A stretch of DNA of 64,000 nucleotides from Bacteroidaceae bacterium. GTDB taxonomy: Bacteria > Bacteroidota > Bacteroidia > Bacteroidales > Bacteroidaceae. The stretch lies in NCBI GenBank assembly GCA_902362375.1, contig CABIVS010000009.1, forward strand, positions 62,001 to 126,000, read 5' to 3'. Within the stretch, counting starts at the first letter, position 1, and each line of letters begins with the position of its first letter. This document shows, in pieces, positions 27,329-36,650 of this stretch. The notes under the pieces were generated by a model. The model made no database searches. It worked only from the letters and a program-made list of their open reading frames with translations, and was not told where the DNA came from. Made by a program: the position numbers and the translations under genes.

Positions 27329-28198
27329 ATGCCAGGAGATTCATTTTGCATACAATATACCAACTGTACAGGATGTCCCAAAGCTGTTGAGAATATCCTT
27401 ATATACAGAAACTTACCCAAAGGGGAACATATCCCCAAGGATAAGTGTACGCAGAATTGTATGCTTTTCATGATAAAGGGTGAGTTACTTATCAATAGTG
27501 AGGAGTATCCCGGAAATACACTGCGTGAAAGACAGTTTATCCTGCAAGCTATTGGTTCCAAGGTCGAAATACTAGCATTGACAGATGTTGAATACGTTGT
27601 CTACTGGTTCAACGAGCTGCCTCTGCTCTGCGAAGACCGGTACAAGGAAATGATGGAACACACAGAGGTCCCGGTGACCTACACTCCACTGATTATGAGT
27701 GAAAGGTTATACCACCTTGTCACCAGCATGCCCGAATTCCTCAACAAAGAAACTCCTTGCGGCAAGTATATCGACTTAAAATGTAAGGAACTTGTCTTCT
27801 TGATCACCAATTTCTATCCTCTGCCCCAGCTAAGTTCATTCTTCTATCCCATCAGCACTTATACGGAAAGTTTCCACTATTTCGTCATGCAGAATTACAG
27901 TAATGTAAAGAATGTGGAAGAATTTGCGCATCTGGGAGGATACACGACCACTACCTTCCGCCGCCTTTTCAAAAACTTGTATGGCATGCCCGTATATGAA
28001 TGGATACTGGAAAAGAAACGGGAAGGAATACTGGAAGACCTGCAACACACCAAAATGCGAATCACTGAAATCTGCAACAAATACGGATTCGACTCCCTGT
28101 CTCACTTCGCCCACTTCTGCAAAGACTCTTTTGGCGATACCCCACGCGCTTTACGCAAGAAAGCAGCCAGTGGTGAGAAAATCGGAAAGATACAATAA
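27329..28198 (+). CDS. AraC-family transcriptional regulator with N-terminal CxxCP motif
   Basis: This 289-residue protein has a cupin-like N-terminal half with CTGCPKAVEN (CxxCP near residues 13-17), LFMIKGELLINSEEY and FILQAIGSKVEIL. The C-terminal AraC helix-turn-helix pair carries VEEFAHLGGYTTTTFRRLF and MRITEICNKYGFDSLSHFAHFCKDSFG. It is clearly paralogous to the AraC protein encoded at 32047-32886. It sits between the sulfatase/GH20 operon (divergent) and frdCAB (same strand, 211 bp upstream of frdC), so either could be its target. No ligand is known. Conserved cysteines hint at a redox or metal input, which is inference. Confidence 0.9.
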   Translation: MPGDSFCIQYTNCTGCPKAVENILIYRNLPKGEHIPKDKCTQNCMLFMIKGELLINSEEYPGNTLRERQFILQAIGSKVEILALTDVEYVVYWFNELPLLCEDRYKEMMEHTEVPVTYTPLIMSERLYHLVTSMPEFLNKETPCGKYIDLKCKELVFLITNFYPLPQLSSFFYPISTYTESFHYFVMQNYSNVKNVEEFAHLGGYTTTTFRRLFKNLYGMPVYEWILEKKREGILEDLQHTKMRITEICNKYGFDSLSHFAHFCKDSFGDTPRALRKKAASGEKIGKIQ

Positions 28199-28214
28199 AT
28201 AGTCCCATAATACC

Positions 28215-28260
28215 AATATGCCAATCAGTTGCGCCATGCATGCATACTGGCTGGCATATT
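28215..28260. repeat. Hairpin between the AraC gene and frdC
   Basis: AATATGCCA (28215-28223) pairs with TGGCATATT (28252-28260). After a 2-by-2 internal loop, CAGT (28226-28229) pairs with ACTG (28246-28249). It starts 16 bp after the AraC stop. There is no T-run, so it is either a weak terminator or an RNA/DNA regulatory element upstream of the frd promoter. Confidence 0.5.
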
Positions 28261-28309
28261 GACACATTAGCACATTGATTCATTATTAAAGAATTATTTC
28301 TTTAATTCC

Positions 28310-28340
28310 TTGCTCAATCAATCTATTTCCCCTATTTTTG
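28310..28340 (+). promoter_or_regulatory. frdCAB promoter
   Basis: The -7 box TATTTTTG (28333-28340) is an exact consensus match, and TTG at 28310-28312 (preceded by C) stands 20 nt upstream as a near-perfect -33 element. It predicts transcription from about 28346 and a leader of about 64 nt before frdC. This is one of the best promoter matches in the window, as expected for a strongly expressed central-metabolism operon. Confidence 0.65.
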
Positions 28341-28409
28341 CAGTCCGTAAGAGGTGTAAAACGTCGAAATTTTAGTTCTAACAATTAAATAATTTAAATT
28401 CAATCATTT

Positions 28410-29114
28410 ATGTGGTTAAGTAATTCATCTGTAGGAAGGAAAGTGGTGATGAGCGTTACCGGTATCGCCCTTGTCCTGTTTCTAACATTTCACATGGCGA
28501 TGAACTTGGTTGCGATCATCTCGGCTGATGGTTACAACATGATTTGTGAGTTCCTGGGAGCAAACTGGTATGCATTAGTGGCTACCGCAGGACTGGCTGC
28601 TCTTTTCGTAATTCACATTATCTACGCATTCTGGCTGACAATGCAGAATCGCAAAGCGCGTGGTAGCGAACGCTATGCAGTGACAGACAAACCGAAAACT
28701 GTAGAATGGGCATCTCAAAACATGTTGGTGCTGGGTCTTATCGTTATCGTAGGTCTTGGTTTGCACCTCTTCAACTTCTGGGCAAAAATGCAGTTGCCGG
28801 AACTGATGCACAACATGGGCATGCATGCTGACACACTGACACTGGCTTATGCTGCTAACGGTGCTTATCACATCCAGCAGACTTTCTCTTGCCCGGTTTA
28901 CGTAGTTCTTTACCTCGTTTGGCTGTTTGCTTTGTGGTTCCACCTGACTCATGGTTTCTGGAGTTCAATGCAATCACTGGGATGGAACAACAAAGTATGG
29001 ATCAATCGTTGGAAATGTATTTCTAACATCTATTCTACGATTGTTGTACTCGGTTTCGCACTGGTAGTAGTGGTATTCTTTGTGAAAACACTGATTTGTG
29101 GCGGTGCTTGCTAA
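28410..29114 (+). CDS. frdC: Fumarate reductase/succinate dehydrogenase cytochrome b subunit
   Basis: This 234-residue integral membrane protein has five hydrophobic helices (starting near GRKVVMSVTGIALVLFLTF, ALVATAGLAALFVIHII, NMLVLGLIVIVGLGLHL, VYVVLYLVWLFALWFHL and IYSTIVVLGFALVVVVFF). The conserved histidines in LTFHMAMN, FVIHI, LGLHLF, GAYHIQ and LWFHLTHG fit a di-heme, single-subunit cytochrome b of the Wolinella/Bacteroidota type. It anchors the FrdAB pair to the membrane and takes electrons from menaquinol. It begins the conserved frdCAB operon, 37 bp before frdA. In anaerobic Bacteroides this enzyme makes succinate by fumarate respiration. Confidence 0.96.
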   Translation: MWLSNSSVGRKVVMSVTGIALVLFLTFHMAMNLVAIISADGYNMICEFLGANWYALVATAGLAALFVIHIIYAFWLTMQNRKARGSERYAVTDKPKTVEWASQNMLVLGLIVIVGLGLHLFNFWAKMQLPELMHNMGMHADTLTLAYAANGAYHIQQTFSCPVYVVLYLVWLFALWFHLTHGFWSSMQSLGWNNKVWINRWKCISNIYSTIVVLGFALVVVVFFVKTLICGGAC

Positions 29115-29151
29115 ATAGTAAATTGTAAATGATTAAATTGTAAATAATATT

Positions 29152-31131
29152 ATGATCAAGATAGATTCAAAAATTCCAGAAGGCCCGGTGGCTGAGAAAT
29201 GGACCAACTATAAAGCTCACCAGAAATTGGTGAACCCCGCTAATAAACGCCGTTTGGACATCATCGTTGTGGGTACGGGTCTGGCAGGTGCTTCTGCCGC
29301 TGCTTCACTCGGTGAAATGGGTTTCAGAGTATTCAATTTCTGTATTCAGGATTCTCCCCGTCGTGCGCACTCTATCGCTGCACAGGGTGGTATCAATGCT
29401 GCAAAGAATTATCAAAATGACGGTGACTCCGTTTACCGTTTGTTCTACGATACTGTAAAAGGTGGTGACTATCGTGCCCGTGAAGCTAACGTATATCGTC
29501 TGGCTGAAGTATCTAACGCTATCATCGACCAATGTGTGGCACAAGGTGTTCCTTTCGCTCGCGAATATGGTGGCACACTGGACAACCGCTCTTTCGGTGG
29601 TGCACAGGTATCCCGTACTTTCTATGCTAAAGGCCAGACTGGTCAGCAGTTGTTGCTGGGTGCTTACTCTGCATTGAGCCGTCAGGTAAACGTAGGTACT
29701 GTAAAACTGTACACTCGTTATGAAATGCAAGACGTGGTAATCGTTGACGGACGTGCCCGCGGTATCATCGCTAAAAACCTTGTAACAGGTGAACTGGAAC
29801 GCTTTGCCGCTCACGCTGTAGTTATCGCTACCGGTGGTTATGGCAATGCTTACTTCCTGTCTACCAACGCTATGGGATGTAACTGTACAGCTGCTATCTC
29901 TTGCTACCGCAAGGGTGCTGTATTCGCTAACCCCGCTTACGTTCAGATTCACCCGACTTGTATTCCGGTACACGGTGACAAGCAGTCTAAACTGACTTTG
30001 ATGTCTGAATCTCTCCGTAACGACGGTCGTATCTGGGTTCCGAAGAAGAAAGAAGATGCTGTGAAACTTCAGAAAGGCGAAATCAAAGGAAGTGATATTC
30101 CTGAAGAAGACCGCGACTATTACTTGGAACGACGCTATCCGGCATTCGGTAACCTGGTTCCGCGTGACGTTGCCAGCCGTGCTGCCAAAGAACGTTGCGA
30201 CGCAGGTTTCGGTGTAAACAACACCGGCTTAGCCGTATTCCTCGATTTCTCTGAAGCTATCAACCGTTTGGGTATCGACATCGTTCTCCAACGTTATGGT
30301 AACCTCTTCGATATGTATGAAGAAATCACTGACGTTAATCCGGGAGAACTGGCAAAAGAAATCAATGGCGTAAAATATTATAATCCGATGATGATTTATC
30401 CGGCTATCCACTATACAATGGGTGGTATCTGGGTAGACTACGAACTGCAAACCACTATCAAGGGTCTGTTCGCTATCGGTGAATGTAACTTCTCCGACCA
30501 CGGTGCAAACCGCCTCGGTGCTTCTGCATTGATGCAAGGTTTGGCTGACGGTTACTTCGTATTGCCTTATACAATCCAGAATTATCTGGCAGATCAAATC
30601 ACTGTTCCTCGTTTCTCTACTGATCTTCCTGAGTTTGCAGAAGCAGAAAAGGCAGTTCAAGCTAAGATCGACAAGTTCATGAGCATCCAGGGTAAAGAAT
30701 CTGTTGATTCTATCCACAAGAAACTGGGTCATGTTATGTGGGAATATGTAGGTATGGGACGTACAGCAGAAGGCTTGAAGAAAGGTATTGCCGAACTGAA
30801 AGAAATCCGCAAGGAATTCGAAACGAATCTGTTTATCCCCGGTTCTAAAGAAGGCATGAACGTAGAGCTTGACAAAGCAATCCGTCTGTACGACTTCATC
30901 ACAATGGGTGAGCTTGTTGCTTACGATGCATTGAACCGTAACGAAAGTTGTGGTGGTCACTTCCGTGAAGAATACCAGACTGAAGAAGGAGAAGCTAAAC
31001 GTGATGACGAAAACTTCTTCTATGTAGCATGCTGGGAATATCAAGGTGACGATGAAAAAGCTCCGGTGTTGTACAAAGAACCGCTGGTATACGAAGCTAT
31101 CAAGGTTCAAACCCGTAACTACAAGAGCTAA
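29152..31131 (+). CDS. frdA: Fumarate reductase/succinate dehydrogenase flavoprotein subunit
   Basis: This 659-residue flavoprotein has an N-terminal FAD-binding segment [19 protein letters not shown] and [17 protein letters not shown], where His73 is the expected covalent FAD attachment site. Substrate-site segments such as [10 protein letters not shown] and [24 protein letters not shown] follow. It holds the dicarboxylate site and reduces fumarate to succinate at the cytoplasmic face. Gene order frdC-frdA-frdB, the good upstream promoter and a terminator after frdB show a complete operon. Codon use is strongly biased (many GGT, CGT, GCT), as in highly expressed genes, unlike the PUL genes around it. 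Confidence 0.98.
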   Translation: MIKIDSKIPEGPVAEKWTNYKAHQKLVNPANKRRLDIIVVGTGLAGASAAASLGEMGFRVFNFCIQDSPRRAHSIAAQGGINAAKNYQNDGDSVYRLFYDTVKGGDYRAREANVYRLAEVSNAIIDQCVAQGVPFAREYGGTLDNRSFGGAQVSRTFYAKGQTGQQLLLGAYSALSRQVNVGTVKLYTRYEMQDVVIVDGRARGIIAKNLVTGELERFAAHAVVIATGGYGNAYFLSTNAMGCNCTAAISCYRKGAVFANPAYVQIHPTCIPVHGDKQSKLTLMSESLRNDGRIWVPKKKEDAVKLQKGEIKGSDIPEEDRDYYLERRYPAFGNLVPRDVASRAAKERCDAGFGVNNTGLAVFLDFSEAINRLGIDIVLQRYGNLFDMYEEITDVNPGELAKEINGVKYYNPMMIYPAIHYTMGGIWVDYELQTTIKGLFAIGECNFSDHGANRLGASALMQGLADGYFVLPYTIQNYLADQITVPRFSTDLPEFAEAEKAVQAKIDKFMSIQGKESVDSIHKKLGHVMWEYVGMGRTAEGLKKGIAELKEIRKEFETNLFIPGSKEGMNVELDKAIRLYDFITMGELVAYDALNRNESCGGHFREEYQTEEGEAKRDDENFFYVACWEYQGDDEKAPVLYKEPLVYEAIKVQTRNYKS

Positions 31132-31167
31132 TCGGTGAAGTTAAACATTTAAAAGAATTAGAAGAAA

Positions 31168-31923
31168 ATGGATAAAAATATATCATTTACACTGAAGGTA
31201 TGGCGCCAAGCTGGTCCGAAAGCTAAAGGTGCTTTTGAAACCTACCAAATGAAAGATATCCCCGGCGATACTTCCTTCCTCGAAATGCTGGATATTCTGA
31301 ACGAACAGCTCATCAGCGAAAGAAAAGAACCGGTAGTATTCGACCACGACTGCCGCGAAGGTATCTGCGGTATGTGTTCTCTTTACATCAACGGACACCC
31401 GCACGGTCCTGCAACAGGTGCTACTACTTGTCAGATCTATATGCGTCGTTTCCAGGATGGTGATACGATTACTGTTGAACCTTGGCGTTCGGCCGGTTTC
31501 CCTGTAATCAAGGACTTGATGGTAGACCGTACTGCTTATGACAAGATTATGCAGGCTGGTGGTTACGTGAGCGTACGTACAGGTGCTCCGCAGGATGCTA
31601 ACGCTATCCTGATTCCGAAGCCTATCGCTGACGAAGCTATGGATGCTGCTTCTTGTATCGGTTGTGGTGCTTGTGTAGCTGCATGTAAGAATGGTTCTGC
31701 TATGTTATTCGTTTCTGCAAAAGTTAGCCAGTTGAACTTGCTGCCGCAAGGTAAACCGGAAGCTTTGCGTCGTGCAAAAGCTATGTTGTCAAAGATGGAC
31801 GAACTGGGATTCGGTAACTGTACCAACACTCGTGCTTGTGAGGCTGAATGTCCGAAGAACATCTCTATCAGCAACATCGCCCGCTTGAACCGTGACTTCA
31901 TCATCGCAAAATTAAAAGACTAG
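31168..31923 (+). CDS. frdB: Fumarate reductase/succinate dehydrogenase iron-sulfur subunit
   Basis: This 251-residue protein has an N-terminal [2Fe-2S] ferredoxin domain with CREGICGMC and a later TTCQIY cysteine. The C-terminal ferredoxin-like part has [16 protein letters not shown] and [15 protein letters not shown] for the other iron-sulfur clusters. It passes electrons from the heme subunit FrdC to the flavin in FrdA. It lies 36 bp downstream of frdA and is the last gene of the operon; a strong hairpin terminator follows 49 bp after its stop. Confidence 0.98.
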   Translation: MDKNISFTLKVWRQAGPKAKGAFETYQMKDIPGDTSFLEMLDILNEQLISERKEPVVFDHDCREGICGMCSLYINGHPHGPATGATTCQIYMRRFQDGDTITVEPWRSAGFPVIKDLMVDRTAYDKIMQAGGYVSVRTGAPQDANAILIPKPIADEAMDAASCIGCGACVAACKNGSAMLFVSAKVSQLNLLPQGKPEALRRAKAMLSKMDELGFGNCTNTRACEAECPKNISISNIARLNRDFIIAKLKD

Positions 31924-31971
31924 AAATTGCTAGATTTCAAGATAGCGAGAGCTTAATTTGATTAATGACAG

Positions 31972-32007
31972 AATCCCCTGCCGGCTAGTCCGACAGGGGA
32001 TTTCTTT
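31972..32007 (+). terminator. Terminator of frdCAB
   Basis: AATCCCCTGCCGG (31972-31984) pairs with CCGACAGGGGATT (31990-32002) with a single mismatch and a 5-nt loop, followed by TTCTTT. The GC-rich stem and T-rich tail fit an intrinsic terminator for frdB; it also lies 40 bp from the end of the convergent AraC gene. Confidence 0.85.
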
Positions 32008-32046
32008 ATGTATGAATAGATCACGGTTATTCCAAATAATCAATCA

Positions 32047-32886
32047 TCATGAACGGTTTTGTCCACGCAAATTACGTGGAGAAGCACCGAAAGATTTCTT
32101 ACAGAAATTAGAAAAATGCGGCAAGGACTCAAAACCATATTTATAGCATATCTCGGAAATACTATAAGCAGAATTACTCAAATCATCGAGAATGCCCTCT
32201 TTACGGCGTGCCAGCATCCATTCATAAACTGGTTCATGGAAGACATTGTTGAAAATACGACGAAATGTGCTAAGGGTATATCCACCTAATTGAGCCAGCT
32301 CTTCTACTGTCTTTACTTTCTTATAATTTTTAATAACAAAGTAGTGGAAACTGTTTATGTACTTAGAGAGCGGATGCACCAGACTCGAGAGGTCATAATC
32401 AGAATAATAATACCCCAACACAAATGCCAGTTCTTTCCGCTTGAGAGACAACAAATCCCGGCAGACTTTATTTCCTTTTAAATAAGTGATGGAACCTTTC
32501 AAAAAATATTGTAGTTCAGGAACTATCTTTATTGGGGAATAGATAAGTGGAGGTGATACATCTTTCATTATATGATTGAAACGAGAATCACAAAATAATT
32601 CCGGTTGAATAAAACGATAATAAATGCACTCACATTCAAGCATGGCAAGCATCTCAAATGTAGAATCAATAGCTTGAAGTATAAATTCACCTTCTTTGAG
32701 CATGGTACCTGCATATTCCTTACTATTAATCAGCATTTCTCCCTTCATCAGAAAAAGGATAAAATTTTCCTCACACCTTTGAGCTGGTTTATGAAAACCA
32801 CGCTGATAAATCACATGAGTAATAGCATTGCTCACTGCTTTCGGACATATCTGACAATCCCAAGTTCCTTGACAAATAGATGGCAT
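32047..32886 (-). CDS. AraC-family transcriptional regulator, paralog of the one at 27329
   Basis: I set the start at the ATG at 32886 (279 residues). The predicted -7 box at 32922-32929 leaves no room for the longer frame up to 33045, and the new N-terminus aligns with the paralog (MPS...CQICPKAVSN against CTGCPKAVEN). The N-terminal half has LFLMKGEMLINSKEY and FILQAIDSTFEML. The C-terminal helix-turn-helix pair has VEELAQLGGYTLSTFRRIF and YSISEICYKYGFESLPHFSNFCKKSFG. It points towards the end of frdB, so frdCAB is bracketed by two related regulators. The target is not shown by the sequence. Confidence 0.9.
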   Translation of the reverse strand: MPSICQGTWDCQICPKAVSNAITHVIYQRGFHKPAQRCEENFILFLMKGEMLINSKEYAGTMLKEGEFILQAIDSTFEMLAMLECECIYYRFIQPELFCDSRFNHIMKDVSPPLIYSPIKIVPELQYFLKGSITYLKGNKVCRDLLSLKRKELAFVLGYYYSDYDLSSLVHPLSKYINSFHYFVIKNYKKVKTVEELAQLGGYTLSTFRRIFNNVFHEPVYEWMLARRKEGILDDLSNSAYSISEICYKYGFESLPHFSNFCKKSFGASPRNLRGQNRS

Positions 32887-32921
32887 AAGCTGGCTGTGTT
32901 TGTTTTTGTTTATGCTGCCAG

Positions 32922-32929
32922 CAAAAATA
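32922..32929 (-). promoter_or_regulatory. -7 box of the second AraC regulator gene
   Basis: On the minus strand this is TATTTTTG, an exact match to TAnnTTTG, 35 bp upstream of the ATG at 32886. It supports that start over the longer open frame. Confidence 0.55.
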
Positions 32930-33082
32930 GATGAAAGATTCCATATTGCCATAAAAATGGGAAGAAAAGTGAAAAAGAAGTTATATGGAAAGAAATAGAA
33001 GTACTCAAAAAATGCAAGTTTAGCTCTCAAACAGAAAGCCCCCACTTTTCTTGAAAAACTGAAAAACCAAAAATACTTATAT

Positions 33083-33128
33083 AAAAAACAGAATCCAGAT
33101 ATAAACCAAAATATCTGAATTCTGTTTT
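33083..33128 (-). terminator. Terminator of the fimbrillin operon
   Basis: AAAACAGAATCCAGATA (33085-33101) pairs with its near-complement at 33112-33128 (16 of 17 pairs). Read on the minus strand the hairpin is followed by a run of six T. It lies 38 bp after the stop of the fimbrillin gene. Confidence 0.8.
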
Positions 33129-33165
33129 CTCATTTATGCAAAATCATAGACAGTGTCACATTTTA

Positions 33166-34164
33166 TCATTTAGCAGTCTCCTCTTTTTCGTCTGCAGTAT
33201 TCCATTCGCTAACCTCTGTATTAAGCCCAACTTTAGCAGCACCGGCAGGTAATGTTAATACATATAGTACATTCTGACCAACTGCCCATTTGGCATCACT
33301 AGGAAGAGTTACTTTTTTAGTTCCTGAAAAGACTTCCATCGTACCCTGTTTCGTTGAATATGTTATTGATATAACCTTACCATTTACTTCTTGAGGAAAT
33401 AGCATCCAAGATGCATTAGTATCAGCCAAAGAATAATAATTCTTATTTTCAACCTTATCTGCTGATTGTTTAACAGTATAACTATATGATGAAGTAGCAT
33501 CAGCAGCCAAATTCCATTCACCATCACCTGCATTAAAACTATATTTACCTGTTCCACCTTTAATATCAGCTATACTAACAGCAGTCACTGCATAAGTAAG
33601 CAAAGGATCATCAGGAATAAATGCAAAATTTATACGGGTTAGAACATGTTTAAAATCTAGGGTCAGTGTACCGCCAGCTACTTTACTCGACTCTGAGGTA
33701 ACATTAGTTGCATGTGCAACTACCAAATCTTTTTGGTTTGCAGGAGTACCATCAACAGTGAAAGATATTGTAGGATAGCCAGTAGATGGAAGAGAGTAAG
33801 ATGTAGGTTCCGTTGTCGGGTATGCAAAGAATTGTACTTTTTTTCCTGAACTTATTGATGGCCAATAATACGTTCCTTTATCGGTAGTAGTCCAAGGTGC
33901 AGCAGCATTATCTTTCGTATATGAGATTCCATCCATGTATGCAGCTCCTAAAGCACCTGTTTCGCTATAGTCATCATCTGTAATATAGGAACTTACAGTG
34001 AACCCTAAAAAGTTATTACTATTTGTATCTGTAGCTCTTGTAGCTTTCCTTACTACTGAAGTAAAATCAATCTTTGTTTGTTGATTTGGAGCCTCAAATT
34101 CTTCATTCTGTGAGCAACTCGTAATTGCTAAAGCAGCTGTAACTGCCAATAAAATTTTCTTCAT
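33166..34164 (-). CDS. Fimbrillin-family lipoprotein (Mfa-like)
   Basis: This 332-residue lipoprotein (lipobox ITSC) has the fimbrillin pattern: IDFTSVVRKATRATDTNSNNFLGFTV after the signal, then TYYWPSISSGKKVQFFAYP, DLVVAHATN and LTLDFKHVLTRINFAF in the middle, and a C-terminal VGQNVLYVLTL strand followed by SEWNTADE. Fimbrillins of this group are exported as lipoproteins, and some polymerise into type V-like fimbriae after protease cleavage at an Arg/Lys site; KATRATD is a possible site. It is the last gene of the DUF3575-DUF5119 operon. It could be a pilin or a tip component; the sequence does not decide this. Confidence 0.85.
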   Translation of the reverse strand: MKKILLAVTAALAITSCSQNEEFEAPNQQTKIDFTSVVRKATRATDTNSNNFLGFTVSSYITDDDYSETGALGAAYMDGISYTKDNAAAPWTTTDKGTYYWPSISSGKKVQFFAYPTTEPTSYSLPSTGYPTISFTVDGTPANQKDLVVAHATNVTSESSKVAGGTLTLDFKHVLTRINFAFIPDDPLLTYAVTAVSIADIKGGTGKYSFNAGDGEWNLAADATSSYSYTVKQSADKVENKNYYSLADTNASWMLFPQEVNGKVISITYSTKQGTMEVFSGTKKVTLPSDAKWAVGQNVLYVLTLPAGAAKVGLNTEVSEWNTADEKEETAK

Positions 34165-34217
34165 AACTGTATTTTTTAAGTTTATAATATTGTTATATTT
34201 TGTTTATAGCTTCTATT

Positions 34218-35219
34218 TTATGTAACAGGTAACTCAACATTATCTTCGGGCCCCCATCCATCAACATTTCCTCCCATGCCTCCACCTCCATCAGGATTTG
34301 GCGGTGTTTCCGGTTTTTCTACCTCAATCTTATCATCAGGCGGTAGCTCAATCTCGGGTGGTGGGGTTGGCTTTCCATCTTCCCGCGTTCCAGTATCTTC
34401 AAGTGTACCTATTATTCCAGTAACATCAATCGCCGCTTCTTGCATCGTATTGTCCGTTCTGATAAATCTCAAGATCAACTGAACATTGCCTACACTGCGG
34501 GAAGCTACACTTCCAGATTCTGACATTCGTGTCGGTACTGACATTTCCTTTTCAGGTTTGAAAGCTGTGAAATACGCCACTACCTTATTACCATCTTTCT
34601 TTACCTCAAAATAGATAGGTTGTGAGGAAGATGCTCCATAACCTTTGCCAATGTGGTAACAATCAGATAGCCCGTTAATACACCCTATGATTGCTGTTAC
34701 GTACTCCAAACCTTTGACCTCTACCGCAAAAGAATACTTCTTCACTACCGATTCCAGTTTCCAATCCAAAGAAAGTACCTCTTCACTCTTATCTATTTTC
34801 AGTTCATCAATATTCAGCACATACAATGAATCCGGTGACCAAACCATCTTTTCCGTTCCTGCAATCCCTAAGCCATTGCAGTTTCCTGTATAAGCTTCTA
34901 TCGTTTCATAGGACTCTTCTCCTCGGATACGTATGGACTCCGTATTATAGTTGTAAGCTACAACCGAATATCGTCCCGGAGGAACTTTCATTTCTCCACC
35001 TCGTACCGAAAGGTACCTATCTACCTTTTTACCTTCACCATCCTTTGGATAAAATATAACCCGAATACCTTCTGGTAATTTATCTGTTACTCCATCCCAG
35101 TTTAATGATATTTCTACCCCACTTACAGGATAATCATCCAATATATCGCGACGGCTACACCCGTTTAGCACCAGTAGCGAGGACAGAAGCACAAGAAGTA
35201 TGAATCTTGCATTTCGCAT
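34218..35219 (-). CDS. DUF5119-type lipoprotein of the fimbrial operon
   Basis: This 333-residue lipoprotein (lipobox LNGC) matches the DUF5119 pattern: VEISLNWDGVTDKLPEGIRVIFYP near the start, MKVPPGRYSVVAYNYNTE, and LILRFIRTDN. The C-terminus from about 280 is a proline- and acid-rich tail (TPPPEIELPPDDKIEV, ending with Gly/Asn/Asp-rich residues) that looks unstructured. Such proteins occur beside fimbrillins in Bacteroides and resemble anchor or accessory fimbrial proteins (Mfa2/FimB-like folds). It starts 9 bp after the DUF3575 gene and precedes fimbrillin by 53 bp. The role as anchor is inference. Confidence 0.8.
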   Translation of the reverse strand: MRNARFILLVLLSSLLVLNGCSRRDILDDYPVSGVEISLNWDGVTDKLPEGIRVIFYPKDGEGKKVDRYLSVRGGEMKVPPGRYSVVAYNYNTESIRIRGEESYETIEAYTGNCNGLGIAGTEKMVWSPDSLYVLNIDELKIDKSEEVLSLDWKLESVVKKYSFAVEVKGLEYVTAIIGCINGLSDCYHIGKGYGASSSQPIYFEVKKDGNKVVAYFTAFKPEKEMSVPTRMSESGSVASRSVGNVQLILRFIRTDNTMQEAAIDVTGIIGTLEDTGTREDGKPTPPPEIELPPDDKIEVEKPETPPNPDGGGGMGGNVDGWGPEDNVELPVT

Positions 35220-35228
35220 AACGCCCTC

Positions 35229-36506
35229 CTATCTCTTTGTTGTTATCAACCATACCAAAGAAACTTTTGCTTTGGTAGGACCAATAAAGTTATAACGCCC
35301 ACTATTTGTCCATATAATATCCCCCTCATAAGGAGTATATTTCTTATATTCTGTTGTCAAATATCCTATGCCAAGACTGAATTCAAGGGAAAAGTGCTGT
35401 GCTAATTGCTTTGCATATCCATAAGTCACTCCAGCAGCTCCATAATACTTACCCTGATATCCATCTCCACGTAACTGGAAATCGTATATTCCACCTTCAG
35501 CATAAAGTCCAATAAAATGTCCGGTCAATCGGTTGCGTTTCTGCCGGTTTCCCAGCCAACAACGTCCTTCCATCCCTCCAGAAAGGAGCTGATAACAGAA
35601 ATCGTGTTTACTATTCAGCCACCACGGACATTTATATTCAGTATTCAAAGACCACCTCTTACCTATCGGAATTTCTACTTCTATATTCGGCGCCAATGCC
35701 AAATCATATAATAGATTGTTCTTTACCGCAAGCACTGTTTTGCTTTTCACCGGCTCTTCTGCCTCCGACACATCGACCTCACAGGTCTGTTTTTCTTCAC
35801 TTTCTCCCACAGGCTTATCAGGTTGATTCTTCGGAAGCGCCTCTTCCTGATTCGAAACAAACAACCCGGAGACAGAAGATACCGGTTCAAAAGCCTCTCT
35901 ATCTATTATCGTGGTTTCCCCGACAATCATTATAACAGACCGCCTCAATTCCGGAAATATATTGCGAACCATATATCGGTAGGCGGCTCCCCGATTTAGC
36001 TTTCGCAACAGTTGCTTTCTTTTGGCGATATCATCCTTATGATAGTCGATCAACATCAGCACTTCTTCCCGGTCGGGTAAGTTGGTGTCAGATGCCACCA
36101 ACTTACGAAACTCCAACCAATCCTCTCCCTTTGAACAAAAATGAATCTTATCAACATTATTAACTAATTCATATCGCCGCAGGAATTCCTTTATCGAGTC
36201 ATTTCTCTTAGTAACCAAACTTTTATTATAAGACTCATCACCATCAGGAGAAACAAAACTCACTACATTTAACGATGTTATATTTTTCGTATCCAAGTTT
36301 CCGGACAACAAGGAATCCAATGCAATAATTGCTTGATTATTACCCTTATAACAAGGATCCACATTCGTCTTATTCGCATCGAAATATATCACCACCCGGC
36401 GGATTGTATCATTTACAACAGTAAAAAATGGTACCGCAGCATACCCACTTTCTGAAAGGCTTAATAAAACCATAAGAATAGCCAATATATAGATACCATG
36501 TTTCAT
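35229..36506 (-). CDS. DUF3575-containing outer-membrane protein, first gene of the fimbrial operon
   Basis: Starting at the ATG at 36506 gives 425 residues with a signal peptide; a longer open frame to 36578 lies upstream of the predicted promoter and is rejected. The N-terminal half (about 30-190) has an OmpA-like-looking segment (VVIYFDANKTNVDP, LNVVSFVSPDGDESYNKSLVTKRNDSI). After an acidic linker the C-terminal half is a DUF3575 beta-barrel-like domain (VLAVKNNLLYDLALAPNIEVEIPIGK, WLNSKHDF, GIGYLTTEYKKY). DUF3575 proteins commonly open Bacteroides fimbrial clusters and may help assembly or anchoring in the outer membrane. The next gene starts 9 bp downstream. Confidence 0.82.
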   Translation of the reverse strand: MKHGIYILAILMVLLSLSESGYAAVPFFTVVNDTIRRVVIYFDANKTNVDPCYKGNNQAIIALDSLLSGNLDTKNITSLNVVSFVSPDGDESYNKSLVTKRNDSIKEFLRRYELVNNVDKIHFCSKGEDWLEFRKLVASDTNLPDREEVLMLIDYHKDDIAKRKQLLRKLNRGAAYRYMVRNIFPELRRSVIMIVGETTIIDREAFEPVSSVSGLFVSNQEEALPKNQPDKPVGESEEKQTCEVDVSEAEEPVKSKTVLAVKNNLLYDLALAPNIEVEIPIGKRWSLNTEYKCPWWLNSKHDFCYQLLSGGMEGRCWLGNRQKRNRLTGHFIGLYAEGGIYDFQLRGDGYQGKYYGAAGVTYGYAKQLAQHFSLEFSLGIGYLTTEYKKYTPYEGDIIWTNSGRYNFIGPTKAKVSLVWLITTKR

Positions 36507-36525
36507 TGTCGTTCGTTTCTGTTGA

Positions 36526-36533
36526 CAAATATA
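36526..36533 (-). promoter_or_regulatory. -7 box of the DUF3575-fimbrillin operon
   Basis: On the minus strand this is TATATTTG, an exact match to TAnnTTTG, 19 bp upstream of the ATG at 36506. TTTG at 36554-36551 stands 17 nt further upstream, slightly closer than the usual 19-21 nt. Confidence 0.55.
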
Positions 36534-36650
36534 GAAGTTAGAAAACAAATCAAACCATACTTTCAGGAGAAAAGACAAGCTCTGAAAGGTTCTGTGAAAC
36601 GATTGAAACGATTTTGCAAGTTTGAGAAGTATAAAAGCAGAAAATTATAT

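Noticed and set aside
29305..31110. Long minus-strand frames opposite frdA
   Set aside because: They are codon-bias shadows of the strongly biased frdA gene; no signal, motif or start context supports them.
32887..33045. N-terminal extension of the second AraC protein
   Set aside because: It would start upstream of the predicted promoter, is Phe/Tyr-rich and low-complexity, and has no counterpart in the paralog.
36507..36578. N-terminal extension of the DUF3575 protein
   Set aside because: The -7 box at 36526-36533 lies inside it, and the shorter form starts with a regular signal peptide.
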